From positions 1-60,815 of the forward strand of contig NZ_BPFA01000033.1 of assembly GCF_019655055.1 (NCBI RefSeq): a stretch of DNA of 60,815 nucleotides. The letters are read 5' to 3'. Source of the stretch: Shewanella sp. MBTL60-112-B2. Its GTDB lineage: Bacteria; Pseudomonadota; Gammaproteobacteria; Enterobacterales; Shewanellaceae. The notes beneath the pieces were generated by a model. It was not told the DNA's origin. It did no database searches and worked only from the letters and a program-made list of their open reading frames with translations. Of the stretch, positions 1-8,004 are shown piece after piece (positions within the stretch are counted from its first letter, which is position 1; the number at the start of each line of letters is the position of its first letter). A program made the translations under genes and the position numbers.

Positions 1-20
1 GTTGTGCACAATCCAGTAAT

Positions 21-57
21 TGAGAGCGACTTTTACATCTTTGTGCAGTCGCTCTCA
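21..57. repeat. Perfect 10-bp inverted repeat (hairpin)
   Basis: Positions 21-30 and 48-57 are exact reverse complements (arm TGAGAGCGAC) separated by 17 bases. On the minus strand this lies about 70 bases past the end of the first glycosyltransferase gene. No T-run follows it, so it is not a textbook intrinsic terminator. The rest of bases 1-123 shows no recognisable gene. Confidence 0.5.
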
Positions 58-123
58 GCTTGAGAATACCTTGATTAAGTTGTGAATGGCAGTTTTTAAC
101 ACACTTGAGGGCGAGGTAAAATA

Positions 124-1110
124 TCAGAAACGCTTGTACTTCAATAAAATTAAATAGCAAACCAACATGCGTCTAATCTCTTGCCATTTTTCTTTAAATA
201 AATCACTGAGATTGAGGTTTATTTGTTCTGTTGCCTCGTTGAGTGTTTTGTTCCATCTCTTTTTATCATTTGGAGATAAAAGGTTTTTCCAACTACTATA
301 TTTTTTATAAACAGTTCTAAATGTTCTTAATAAATTTTTAGTAGACTGGTAGTTCAGGTTTTTACAATTGAAGTTATGTGATATGTAGTTATTTAGATAT
401 AATGCCACGCGAAGTTTGTCACATAGTTTTACATCAAAACTTCTTGTTAATGAGTTTGGGTTGTCATGATAATAATAAATTCCATCACACATGCAAACAT
501 TTTTAGATTTTAGATATATAAATCTTGACACCAACTCATCTGCATAGTTAACTCTTTCACCTTTCAAGTATTTATCAACTTCATTATAAGCTGATAGATA
601 GGTATTTTTTTTGACTAATCCATTGGCAGACCAACCCCAGCCATATATGCAATGTGAGAAAGCGTCGAGACCAGTACTGTTCAATATATAGTTTGAGGCT
701 CTGTCTACTTTTTTAAGTTGCCTATTACCTTTTTTATCATTGTAAACTAAAGAACTTCTAAACGATATAAAGTCAACGTCATTATTAACTTTGCCTAACG
801 CCTCAGCTAAAGCATTACTAGATAAACTATCATCTGCATCCAATCTTATCACATAATCATAACTAGCTAGTTTTAACGCATTTTTTCTAGATAAATAAAT
901 TCCGCTATTATCTTGAGAGGTCAGCTTAATAGTAAATTCGTTAGAATGATATCTAATAATATCATTTACAATATCAATGCTTTTGTCTGATGAACCATCA
1001 TCAACAATAATCCATTCAAAGTTTTTATACGTTTGTTTAATTAAAGAGTTATAGCACTTTTTTATATTTATCTCTTCATTGTACATTGGGGTTATTATTG
1101 ATATTGACAT
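124..1110 (-). CDS. Family 2 glycosyltransferase (LPS/polysaccharide)
   Basis: Probably adds a sugar to an LPS core, O-antigen or capsule chain at the inner face of the cytoplasmic membrane. The GT-A fold signatures are visible: an N-terminal ISIITPMYNEE strand, DDGSSD near residues 37-42 and a DAD metal-binding motif near residues 91-93. I start it at the ATG at 1110 because GAG lies 8 bases upstream; a TTG at 1116 is possible but badly spaced. About 328 residues is normal for GT2. The gene is clearly AT-rich compared with the housekeeping genes in the window, which suggests horizontal acquisition as is common in LPS loci. It is the last visible member of the minus-strand LPS group. The sugar donor and acceptor cannot be told from sequence. 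Confidence 0.85.
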   Translation of the reverse strand: MSISIITPMYNEEINIKKCYNSLIKQTYKNFEWIIVDDGSSDKSIDIVNDIIRYHSNEFTIKLTSQDNSGIYLSRKNALKLASYDYVIRLDADDSLSSNALAEALGKVNNDVDFISFRSSLVYNDKKGNRQLKKVDRASNYILNSTGLDAFSHCIYGWGWSANGLVKKNTYLSAYNEVDKYLKGERVNYADELVSRFIYLKSKNVCMCDGIYYYHDNPNSLTRSFDVKLCDKLRVALYLNNYISHNFNCKNLNYQSTKNLLRTFRTVYKKYSSWKNLLSPNDKKRWNKTLNEATEQINLNLSDLFKEKWQEIRRMLVCYLILLKYKRF

Positions 1111-1140
1111 ATCCAAATCTCATATAAAAATTTAAATTTA

Positions 1141-1194
1141 TTTGCATTTTATGCATTTTATGCATTTTATGCATTTTATGCATTCTATGCATTC
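1141..1194. repeat. 9-bp tandem repeat, six units, upstream of the glycosyltransferase
   Basis: Six consecutive 9-base units of the form TATGCATTT run from 1141 to 1194. The first has TTT in place of TAT, and the last two end in C instead of T. Each full unit contains the palindrome ATGCAT. The array sits about 30 bases upstream of the glycosyltransferase start, where a change in copy number would move promoter or leader elements by 9 bases per unit. Confidence 0.9.
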
Positions 1195-1371
1195 TATAAA
1201 ACGTTACATATATTTCAATAGGAATATAAAGCTATAAGCTAATGATCATAAGTTGATAGCTTTAGAATTGTAACTGTTCTTCTTTTACGTATGTATCTAG
1301 ACCAAAACGTATCATCATTTTCTATCATAAATAACTTTATAAATTCTCAGTGTTAAAAATAGGCAGTTAGA

Positions 1372-2337
1372 TTACTTTGTTGGTTCTCGCTGTTCATTAC
1401 TCATACTTATAAGCGGGTTGTTTGATAGCCATTGGTTATAGTAGGCGGCATTTTTTCCGTAGGAGTTATCTGCCATCACAACTTGCCTTCCTAGTAATAC
1501 CGATAAAATAAGACCGTGGAGTCTATCCGTGTGTACGAGTTCATGCGCTAGAAAGTAATTTGAAGATGTAAATAGTAATGCATCCGATTGAACCTTCCAC
1601 TCCTTTGCTAATTTATACTTTAGAACAGGAATTTTTTGCATTTTTTTGAAATACTTAAGTAGCATATGGTCTGGTAGGGTTAGCATGTTTACCCAATCGA
1701 ACTCTTTTTTAACAAACTCTGTGCTGCTGCCACTACTTTCGATATCCTTACGCTTTAAATTAAGCACTCTTCTGACTGGAGTATCTTCGCTGACCACCTC
1801 TCTAGCATCAATAAGAGGGTGAAGACTGTGTGCCATGTCAGGCATAAAAGACACTTTATCGCTAAATGATTTGGCGATCTCATAGGATCTTTTATCTCTT
1901 ACCAGCATAGTGACGTCTGAGTGGCTTCTAAAAATATCCGCTGACTTTTCTTGTGCAGCTTTTGACTTGAAGTAAATAGTTTGTGGGAGTAATACTATTT
2001 TTTTATCTGAATAACGTTTTACTATCGATTCTCTTAGCTTCTGGTGTTTCAGATATAGGTCACCAAAATTACCACCACCGTGCAGCATGATTACGTCAGC
2101 TTGTTTTAACTTACGGTGATTTATATTTTTTTGAAAAGATCGGTGTATGACGTTAATTTGATGATCATCAATAAACTGCTCTGTGCCTAAATATATTAAT
2201 GTATCGCCCACATTATAATGTAGAGGGATATCGATATAGGCAACTTTTTTGCCTATGAGTAACTTTGCAATTTCAGCATGTTGTTGCTTTAGTTCGTCTA
2301 AGTTTTTTTTCCATGATTGCGCATTTGAATCAATCAT
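1372..2337 (-). CDS. Polysaccharide pyruvyl transferase family protein
   Basis: Likely transfers a pyruvyl (ketal) group from phosphoenolpyruvate to a sugar of a surface polysaccharide, as known for the PssM/EpsO/CsaB family. The family pattern is clear: NVGDTLIYLG near residues 42-51, HGGGNFGDLY near residues 86-95 and a C-terminal TDRLHG motif near residue 270. Its 321 residues match the family size. It lies about 50 bases downstream of the WaaE-like gene on the same strand and 255 bases upstream of the family-2 glycosyltransferase, so the three are probably co-transcribed. Some members of the fold are not pyruvyl transferases, so the exact reaction is inferred. Confidence 0.85.
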   Translation of the reverse strand: MIDSNAQSWKKNLDELKQQHAEIAKLLIGKKVAYIDIPLHYNVGDTLIYLGTEQFIDDHQINVIHRSFQKNINHRKLKQADVIMLHGGGNFGDLYLKHQKLRESIVKRYSDKKIVLLPQTIYFKSKAAQEKSADIFRSHSDVTMLVRDKRSYEIAKSFSDKVSFMPDMAHSLHPLIDAREVVSEDTPVRRVLNLKRKDIESSGSSTEFVKKEFDWVNMLTLPDHMLLKYFKKMQKIPVLKYKLAKEWKVQSDALLFTSSNYFLAHELVHTDRLHGLILSVLLGRQVVMADNSYGKNAAYYNQWLSNNPLISMSNEQREPTK

Positions 2338-2387
2338 ATTTTACTACCTTAACTTATTAATTATGTTTGGTTTTTGCAGGCTGTCAA

Positions 2388-3155
2388 TTAGCTTCTATCT
2401 TGCTCTATCAACCAGAGCCCAACATACTTGTTAAAATTAACCTGTGCATATGTCATTGCCACAATGAAGCCTACACTGCCATCTAAGAAGCCTCTGCGGA
2501 TAAAGTAGATATGGAAAAAAGTCCACAGTCCACGTAGCAAAGCAAGTGCTAGTCCTTTTGATTTTTTACCTTTACGGGCATATTTTTGCGAGCCAAGCCA
2601 TGCATATTGTGCTGCCTTATTGAGTCCATGGCCATAGTCTCTGTGAGTGTAATGAAGTAATAGCCCGCCAAGTTTTCCAGTGTCTCCTGCTGCAGGTATC
2701 ACTGTCTCGTGCACCTCATCAAGGGTATAGCGTGCCCCTTCTCTCTGAAATAGGCGAAGTACGGCACGTGCGCTACGGCCGTGTTTTAGGGTGGTGCCGT
2801 ATAGTGTGACCCCCCAAGGAAGGCGGAATGAGGTCTCTTTAATTTCATCCTGTGAAAGCAGTTCGATGAGCGCTAATTTCATTTTTTCATCTAATGCTTC
2901 ATCGGCATCAATAGACAGTACCCAATCACAAGTAGCCTTATCTAAGGCTCGCTGTTTTTGCTTACCAAATCCTGGCCAATCTGTGATGCTAATATTACTG
3001 GTGTACTTTTGGCAGATATTGACAGTATCATCTGTTGAGCCACTGTCGAGTACGATAATCTCATCAGCTAAATCCACGACCGATTTTAAACAAGCCTCAA
3101 CACGATCTGCTTCATTCTTAGTAATTAAAATAACGGATAAACTGTGCTTTTTCAT
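2388..3155 (-). CDS. WaaE/KdtX-type LPS core glycosyltransferase
   Basis: A family 2 glycosyltransferase of the WaaE/KdtX type, which adds a hexose (typically beta-1,4-glucose) to heptose I of the LPS inner core. Visible are the N-terminal LSVILITKNEA strand, DSGSTDD at residues 37-43, DAD at residues 83-85 and a WPGFGKQKQRAL segment typical of this subfamily. At 255 residues it has the normal length. It is the first gene after a 630-base non-coding leader that carries a JUMPStart-like core, so it is probably the first gene of an antitermination-controlled LPS transcript. No good ribosome binding site is visible ahead of the ATG at 3155. The substrate is inferred from the family. Confidence 0.85.
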   Translation of the reverse strand: MKKHSLSVILITKNEADRVEACLKSVVDLADEIIVLDSGSTDDTVNICQKYTSNISITDWPGFGKQKQRALDKATCDWVLSIDADEALDEKMKLALIELLSQDEIKETSFRLPWGVTLYGTTLKHGRSARAVLRLFQREGARYTLDEVHETVIPAAGDTGKLGGLLLHYTHRDYGHGLNKAAQYAWLGSQKYARKGKKSKGLALALLRGLWTFFHIYFIRRGFLDGSVGFIVAMTYAQVNFNKYVGLWLIEQDRS

Positions 3156-3789
3156 AGAGGCATATAAAACTTAGTAATAGGATAAAAACTTGAAATCTCT
3201 TTATGGGTAAAGAGTTCGTATATGGAGAGCCGTTTAAGGAGCGCTATTATAATTAAAAGCTAAATAAAATATAGTTCAAATTGTGTGCAATATGCCGTTT
3301 TCGTCTTAGGTAAGTGGTTAACTGGTATTTATCAATTTCTTGCTTGTTTTAACTATGGGTTAACTTGTTTCTTTGGCGGGAGCGACGAACATGTGCTTAA
3401 TTGATTTTTAAGAAGCGAAAGTCATCCAGTTTACCTAAATCAATCTAATTGGTTAGTGCTGAAAACGTTGCTTTAGTTGGCGTTTTGTTTGCTAATGAAT
3501 ACGGGTTGTGATGCCTGCTTACTTTGTGGTTACATAATTTTAGTCATATTTTTAATAAATAGGCTGTAACTGCTGAGGCTTTGATTGCTTCAAAGTCAGT
3601 ATTGTCACCGCTATGTTATGTCTAGATTGGTTGCTTTTTCACTATCAGATACACTTGCCGATCTGATAGTCAGTTCCGCAGCTGTTAATACCCACTCAAC
3701 AGCCTTGATGGCTTTGCCTCATTATCGATTAAAGTCGGTTATCTAATGCCCCCGTTATCTGGCTTAACAGCTAGCGGGGGATAGAGAAC
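3156..3789 (-). promoter_or_regulatory. Long untranslated LPS leader region with hairpin
   Basis: This 634-base stretch holds no convincing gene on either strand. It lies between the stop of the WavE-like gene and the start of the WaaE-like gene, both on the minus strand. It contains a perfect 10-bp inverted repeat (3641-3650 with 3661-3670, arm ACTATCAGAT, 10-base loop) and a JUMPStart-like core listed separately. The arrangement resembles the long 5' leaders of RfaH-controlled polysaccharide operons in enterobacteria. That it is a leader is inference. Confidence 0.45.
3748..3779 (-). promoter_or_regulatory. JUMPStart-like element inside a C-rich/G-rich hairpin
   Basis: Read on the minus strand, 3772-3759 is AGCTGTTAAGCCAG, an exact match to the 14-base core of the JUMPStart consensus found upstream of many LPS and capsule operons. 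It is flanked by CCCCCG and CGGGGG arms (3749-3754 and 3774-3779) that can pair. A clean downstream ops element (GGCGGTAGCNT) is not present; only a degraded G-rich tract follows. The element points towards the WaaE-like, pyruvyl transferase and glycosyltransferase genes. Confidence 0.6.
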
Positions 3790-4770
3790 TTATGAATGCT
3801 TTATTTTGCTTACCAACTGATATTTAAGGTAGCTAAAAGGCAGTTTGAACATTCTTCTCCAACCTATAGTTTTAAATACATCAAGTTGCGAGATAGGGGC
3901 ATTTTTATCACAGTACTTCTTATAGAGCAGCAACCAGTCTTGGTGGCATATCTCATTTGGGCGCTTACTTTTGGGAATAAAACGCGGTATCAGCCCTAGG
4001 CCAATTTGCTCTGGTTCTAACACCACCAAATTAGAGGCCATAAACTGCTCCCAGTAGGCTTGTAGCTCTGGTGTGTTCTGGTGGCGATGCTGAAGGTAGG
4101 GCACAGTACTATCAAGGTTTCTTAGCCAAGCATCGCAATAAATCTGTTCTGCGTGAGGCCTAGTTTTAGGGGCTCCGCGATATTGCGGGTAACCGGCTTT
4201 GCTTGGATCGAATTCTCTATCGGGAAAAAGCGGAATATCCCATATTTTGAGTAGATCTTCGGTTAAGCCAAAATGAAAGAAGTCGCTGGGAAGCATGACG
4301 ACTTTTTGTCCATCGGCATAAAGGCGAAAATAACTAGTGTTAGTAACAACTCTCTCTTTAAATAAGCAGTTAGCATCACTGCGCGCTGGGTAAGCCTGTT
4401 GCGCCGCGACAAAGTCATTGCTGGTAAGAAAGTTATCAGCACGTATTTTGACTGCGTAAGGCGTATTTACTTGCTTAAGCCCTTCGGCGCTGGAAACGAT
4501 TTGACGATTAAAGTTTAGTTTTCCTGGTTCGCCTTTTGCGTTATAAGAGAAAATTGTTGGCCCAGGGTCTTTATTTAGTAGTAATAGATCAGGATTTAGG
4601 TCGTGGCAGTCCTGCCCCTCCCAGGTCGATAGTATAATCGTCGCACCGGGTAGGTATGTCCTAATGCTTGCTATGCACTTATGTGTAATACCAGGCTCTT
4701 GTGAACGTCCTTGGTAGGCTTGAACTGGTCCCTGAATAACTACGCTAATATCTTTAAAATCTATACTCAT
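3790..4770 (-). CDS. WavE-like lipopolysaccharide biosynthesis protein
   Basis: Resembles the WavE family described in Vibrio cholerae LPS core loci, whose biochemical role is not settled but which is treated as a glycosyltransferase-like protein. Supporting features are the N-terminal ISVVIQGPV strand, a STWEGQD segment near residue 50, KIRADNFL near residues 108-115 that looks like a GT-A DxD region, and the late PKSKRPNEICHQDW stretch. It has 326 residues. The ATG at 4770 lies 70 bases after the stop of the upstream nucleotidyltransferase gene on the same strand. It is probably the last gene of the four-gene group that starts with the HAD phosphatase. Confidence 0.75.
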   Translation of the reverse strand: MSIDFKDISVVIQGPVQAYQGRSQEPGITHKCIASIRTYLPGATIILSTWEGQDCHDLNPDLLLLNKDPGPTIFSYNAKGEPGKLNFNRQIVSSAEGLKQVNTPYAVKIRADNFLTSNDFVAAQQAYPARSDANCLFKERVVTNTSYFRLYADGQKVVMLPSDFFHFGLTEDLLKIWDIPLFPDREFDPSKAGYPQYRGAPKTRPHAEQIYCDAWLRNLDSTVPYLQHRHQNTPELQAYWEQFMASNLVVLEPEQIGLGLIPRFIPKSKRPNEICHQDWLLLYKKYCDKNAPISQLDVFKTIGWRRMFKLPFSYLKYQLVSKIKHS

Positions 4771-4840
4771 ATGCTTGGCTTAATGATAATGGACTAGGCG
4801 ACCCAAGCCATTTAATGGCCTGAGTTTCTAAGTGGTTTAA

Positions 4841-5560
4841 CTATGCGTTAATGAAGTCTAAGTATTCTTGAGGAACTCCGCAAAAAATCACTTCATCACG
4901 GTCAATTAGATGATAGCGAATATCTTTACCTTCATTAATTAGGTAGTTATATAGTGGAGCGATGTAAAGCTCTTGTTTTTGCCATTCAGATGCCGGTCTA
5001 GATGCTTCTAACTTAAATATTCGTTTGAAATCCCCTGCGTGGTTAAAGTGGTAGAGCCCACTACTACATAGATCTGAAATAGGGTTTTTCTCAGCCGTTT
5101 CTACAACTCGGTTGCAGCTAGTAGATTTAGGCTTAGCATATGACCAATTATTTCCTTCACCTTTAAAGACTTCAAGATAACCATCACACTCATGAATGAC
5201 TTCGGGAAAAATAAAGTCAGGTCTGAATGTGTCAATGTTAAAGATAGTTATAGGCTGCTGATCTTCGCAATCTTGAATGCCAAGGTACACAGTTTCTGCT
5301 TGGCCGCGGGTTTCGGCGTCTAATGTTACGATGCGGTAGCTTTTTATCCCAAGAGCCTGGCAGCGAGACTCTACAAATTTCGGCGTGTCGTAATCACTAC
5401 GCACAATGAAAAGGAAATCAGTTGTATCAAAGTATGCTTTAAAGCTCAGAACTGCATGATCAAAAAGGGGGATACCATGGGCTGGAAGCATATATTTTGG
5501 CTCTTTATAGCCCGCTTTAAAAAAGCGTGAGCTTAAACCTGCCATTGGGATCACTATCAT
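4841..5560 (-). CDS. Sugar/alcohol-phosphate nucleotidyltransferase
   Basis: A nucleotidyltransferase that would activate a phosphorylated sugar or alcohol with CTP, UTP or dTTP for surface-polysaccharide assembly. The N-terminal signature is intact: PMAGLSSRF at residues 5-13 followed by AGYKEPK with Lys22, and a metal-binding Asp in NIDTF at residue 110. At 239 residues it is a minimal catalytic domain with no acyltransferase tail. Its ATG overlaps the stop of the fused kinase gene as TAATG, so the two are translationally coupled. The substrate is unknown; coupling to a small-molecule kinase suggests that the kinase product is the substrate. Confidence 0.8.
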   Translation of the reverse strand: MIVIPMAGLSSRFFKAGYKEPKYMLPAHGIPLFDHAVLSFKAYFDTTDFLFIVRSDYDTPKFVESRCQALGIKSYRIVTLDAETRGQAETVYLGIQDCEDQQPITIFNIDTFRPDFIFPEVIHECDGYLEVFKGEGNNWSYAKPKSTSCNRVVETAEKNPISDLCSSGLYHFNHAGDFKRIFKLEASRPASEWQKQELYIAPLYNYLINEGKDIRYHLIDRDEVIFCGVPQEYLDFINA

Positions 5561-7140
5561 TAGATACTTCCTGTGTTTAATTGGAGTTTGTCATATAAAC
5601 GATAAGCGTTGCCGATAAAGCCAAGTTGGCGATCGGGTTTATCACTATGCAGCGGCAACATGGATATAAACAGTTGGATTTGCATGGCATAAAGCTCGTT
5701 TTCGGTGATTGCAAACTCTTCATTTATTAGTGTTATAAAGTCTGCAATGATCTGCTCTTGTTGCGGCTCACAAGCAATACTAAAGCTTAATTCTTGAGCC
5801 GCTAACTCGCTGTCAAAATAACCGGCAATAATTGAGTCATAAAGGCCAATGACAGAGTGTGCTAGTTTGGCGATGTCATATACCGTGTTGCCATAGATTT
5901 CGATATTCTCTTCTGCATCGATCCCTCTTGGATCAATAACCTTGATATTGCAGGTTCTAAAGTCATATAAAATATTGCTAAAGCAAAAGTCGCCATGTAA
6001 TACGTTCATTTTTCCTGTATCAGTTGGCAAGAAGTTAAGGCTTAACTCGGCTAACTGATTCAGGCTAGGTTGTAATTTACCATTAACGGTTAGCGGACGA
6101 TCGATATCTAGTTGGGCATTGGCAGCATAGGCTAACAGGCGCTGCTTAGTTTTGTCAGCAAAGAGTGAATCTAGAGTTGGCTTGTCTTGAACGCAATACT
6201 CGCTTGCGTGTTGTAGAAATTGGCAACAGCTTTTTAAAATTTTACGCCAGGAAAAAGCTGGTAATTGGCTGAAAACGTATAGCTCATTTAGCGCAGTTAG
6301 ATGTAAATATTCAATGCTGTAACTAAAACTATCTGCAGTCTCTTTAGTGGATAACAGTTGAGGTGTATAACAGCGCAGCAGACCTGGAATTGATTGATAC
6401 CAATTTGCCTCTGCTGAGAGTTTATTTTTTTTGTAACTGGTCTTGGTGACGACCTGCCCAGCAATGTGCATCTCATTAAATACCCGCTGGGTCGTCATGC
6501 GAGATTTTGATTGGTAGTAAGTGTGACTATGTCCGAAATCATACCAATTTTGATAGATATTTGGCGACATCCCTTTGTCTTGAATGTAGCCATTAATCCC
6601 TTCAATAAAGTCCCAGTTTTGCTTAACGATATGGCGAATAAGAGCTTTGGGGGCTGAGAAGCTAAAGAAGCCATTTGAGACTAGCTCACCACTCGGTGAT
6701 TGTTCTGCTGAAAATGAATTCAACTTGGCTGTGTAGGGATTATATTCAGCCCAATCATAATTATCTTCAACCTGACTTAGGCCTAATTGATCCATTTCAG
6801 GCGATAGCCGATCAAAAAGCGTGTCACCGTGGAGGATAAACAGCGGCTCATTATGCGAGAATTCAAGTAAATTTAAGCTGTAGACGATCGACTCTCCAAG
6901 GCTAAGATGAGTCGGTAAATATAACAGCTCAACGCCCCGATTAGTTAAAGTATTGAGGTCGTATTGGCTCGGTTCAAACCCTTCGGGTAAGGTCAGTACG
7001 ACCTTTTCATTGCTAGGAATAAGAGCGAGTTGATGCTGGAACAAGCGTTTATTCCCCACAGGCAAAAAACTGGGAGGGAGTGAGCCAAACTCAGATTGTA
7101 ATTCAGTAGTGATAAAAGCCGCAGAAGTAATTAAATACAT
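5560..7140 (-). CDS. Fused degenerate nucleotidyltransferase and choline-kinase-like phosphotransferase
   Basis: A two-domain protein of 526 residues. Residues 1 to about 210 look like a nucleotidyltransferase fold (HGDTLFD at 104-110), but the usual G-rich loop and the Lys of the PK motif are replaced (LPPSFLPVGN), so this half is probably regulatory or has altered chemistry. Residues about 225-526 look like an aminoglycoside/choline-kinase family domain: HGDFCFSN at 382-389 supplies the catalytic Asp and metal-binding Asn, and IDPRG at 402-406 the second metal ligand. The start overlaps the HAD gene by 10 bases and the stop overlaps the next nucleotidyltransferase by 1 base. It probably phosphorylates a small alcohol or amine that becomes an LPS or capsule substituent; the substrate is unknown. 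Confidence 0.75.
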   Translation of the reverse strand: MYLITSAAFITTELQSEFGSLPPSFLPVGNKRLFQHQLALIPSNEKVVLTLPEGFEPSQYDLNTLTNRGVELLYLPTHLSLGESIVYSLNLLEFSHNEPLFILHGDTLFDRLSPEMDQLGLSQVEDNYDWAEYNPYTAKLNSFSAEQSPSGELVSNGFFSFSAPKALIRHIVKQNWDFIEGINGYIQDKGMSPNIYQNWYDFGHSHTYYQSKSRMTTQRVFNEMHIAGQVVTKTSYKKNKLSAEANWYQSIPGLLRCYTPQLLSTKETADSFSYSIEYLHLTALNELYVFSQLPAFSWRKILKSCCQFLQHASEYCVQDKPTLDSLFADKTKQRLLAYAANAQLDIDRPLTVNGKLQPSLNQLAELSLNFLPTDTGKMNVLHGDFCFSNILYDFRTCNIKVIDPRGIDAEENIEIYGNTVYDIAKLAHSVIGLYDSIIAGYFDSELAAQELSFSIACEPQQEQIIADFITLINEEFAITENELYAMQIQLFISMLPLHSDKPDRQLGFIGNAYRLYDKLQLNTGSI

Positions 7141-7511
7141 GCTTTGTCTTCAGTTATGAGTTGTTCAATTTCTTCTTGGCTAAGTCTTGCAAACTCTGAC
7201 GGTCTTATTGCTCTATCATCGATATAAAACCCTTCATGGCCACACCAAGGTTTACCCACTAAAATCTCATCGTAGGGAACATGGTGTTTATCTAACCATG
7301 CGGTAATAATAGGCAAGGTGTGGATATTTATTTTGCCAACATTCCCCTCAAAGGTACGCATATTACGTGCCGTTGATATTACGATTTCAAAGCCTTTAGC
7401 TTGGTACTCTTTGAGCCTAGCTATCACTTCTTGACGAGGAGATACCTCCTCATAATTACTGGTATCGGCTTGAGTCAGTGTGCCGTCAAGGTCTACGATG
7501 AGTCTTTTCAT
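7131..7511 (-). CDS. HAD-family capsule/LPS biosynthesis phosphatase (BcbF-like)
   Basis: A small haloacid-dehalogenase phosphatase of 126 residues. Motif I is DLDGTLT at residues 7-13 (nucleophile Asp7, acid Asp9), motif II is STARN at 46-50 and motif IV is IDDR at 97-100. There is no cap domain, as in the small capsule-locus phosphatases related to BcbF/EcbF. It is the first gene of the group with the kinase and nucleotidyltransferases, overlapping the next gene by 10 bases, which suggests it acts on a phosphorylated intermediate of the same pathway. The promoter probably lies in 7512-7690. The exact substrate is not visible. Confidence 0.8.
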   Translation of the reverse strand: MKRLIVDLDGTLTQADTSNYEEVSPRQEVIARLKEYQAKGFEIVISTARNMRTFEGNVGKINIHTLPIITAWLDKHHVPYDEILVGKPWCGHEGFYIDDRAIRPSEFARLSQEEIEQLITEDKACI

Positions 7512-7691
7512 AAAAGTGAATGGCTGATATGTTTTTGATTAGATTACCTTACACTTTTTCCTGGATGAAGTCATATCGATTAGCCTGTGGTGCATTAGCA
7601 TGTTGGAATCTTGAAACTCTATTTTATGTGCTCAATATTGGTCAAACTGAGTTATAATTTTAAAAATATTGTTTGGCTTAAATAGACGATT

Positions 7692-7853
7692 ATGAATCGC
7701 ACTAAAAAAATCACCTTAAAACACATGAGCAAGCTTAAAAAAGCCAATGCTAAACTGCAAAATAGCAACAAGCCGAAGTACGTTTCTAAGGCCGAAAGAG
7801 CGAGGCTAGAGGCTTTAGATGCTGAGAACTCTGAGCAAATAGACAGCGAGTAG
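7692..7853 (+). CDS. DUF2986 small basic protein
   Basis: A 53-residue ORF beginning MNRTKKITLKHMSKLKKANA and continuing with NKPKYVSKAERARL. This matches what I remember of DUF2986, a family of small, lysine-rich proteins of unknown function widespread in Shewanella and related marine bacteria. The N-terminal half is strongly basic and the C-terminus acidic. It stands alone between the divergent LPS group and gltS, with no strong ribosome binding site ahead of the ATG. A nucleic-acid-binding role would be only a guess from the charge. Confidence 0.75.
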   Translation: MNRTKKITLKHMSKLKKANAKLQNSNKPKYVSKAERARLEALDAENSEQIDSE

Positions 7854-8004
7854 GTTGTTTATTGCGCAAAAAGCCACATTTCATGATCCAGATGCCATAA
7901 TTCCGACACGGCTAATATTATTTACCCTAATGAATATGACAGAATAGCCGGCTAATTTTGGTTTTGTAGGTTTTTCACTACAAAACCTAACGGATAGGAG
8001 TTTC

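Noticed and set aside
3375..3385. ops element (GGCGGGAGCGA) for RfaH
   Set aside because: It differs at two positions from the consensus and points away from the LPS genes, which are on the other strand.
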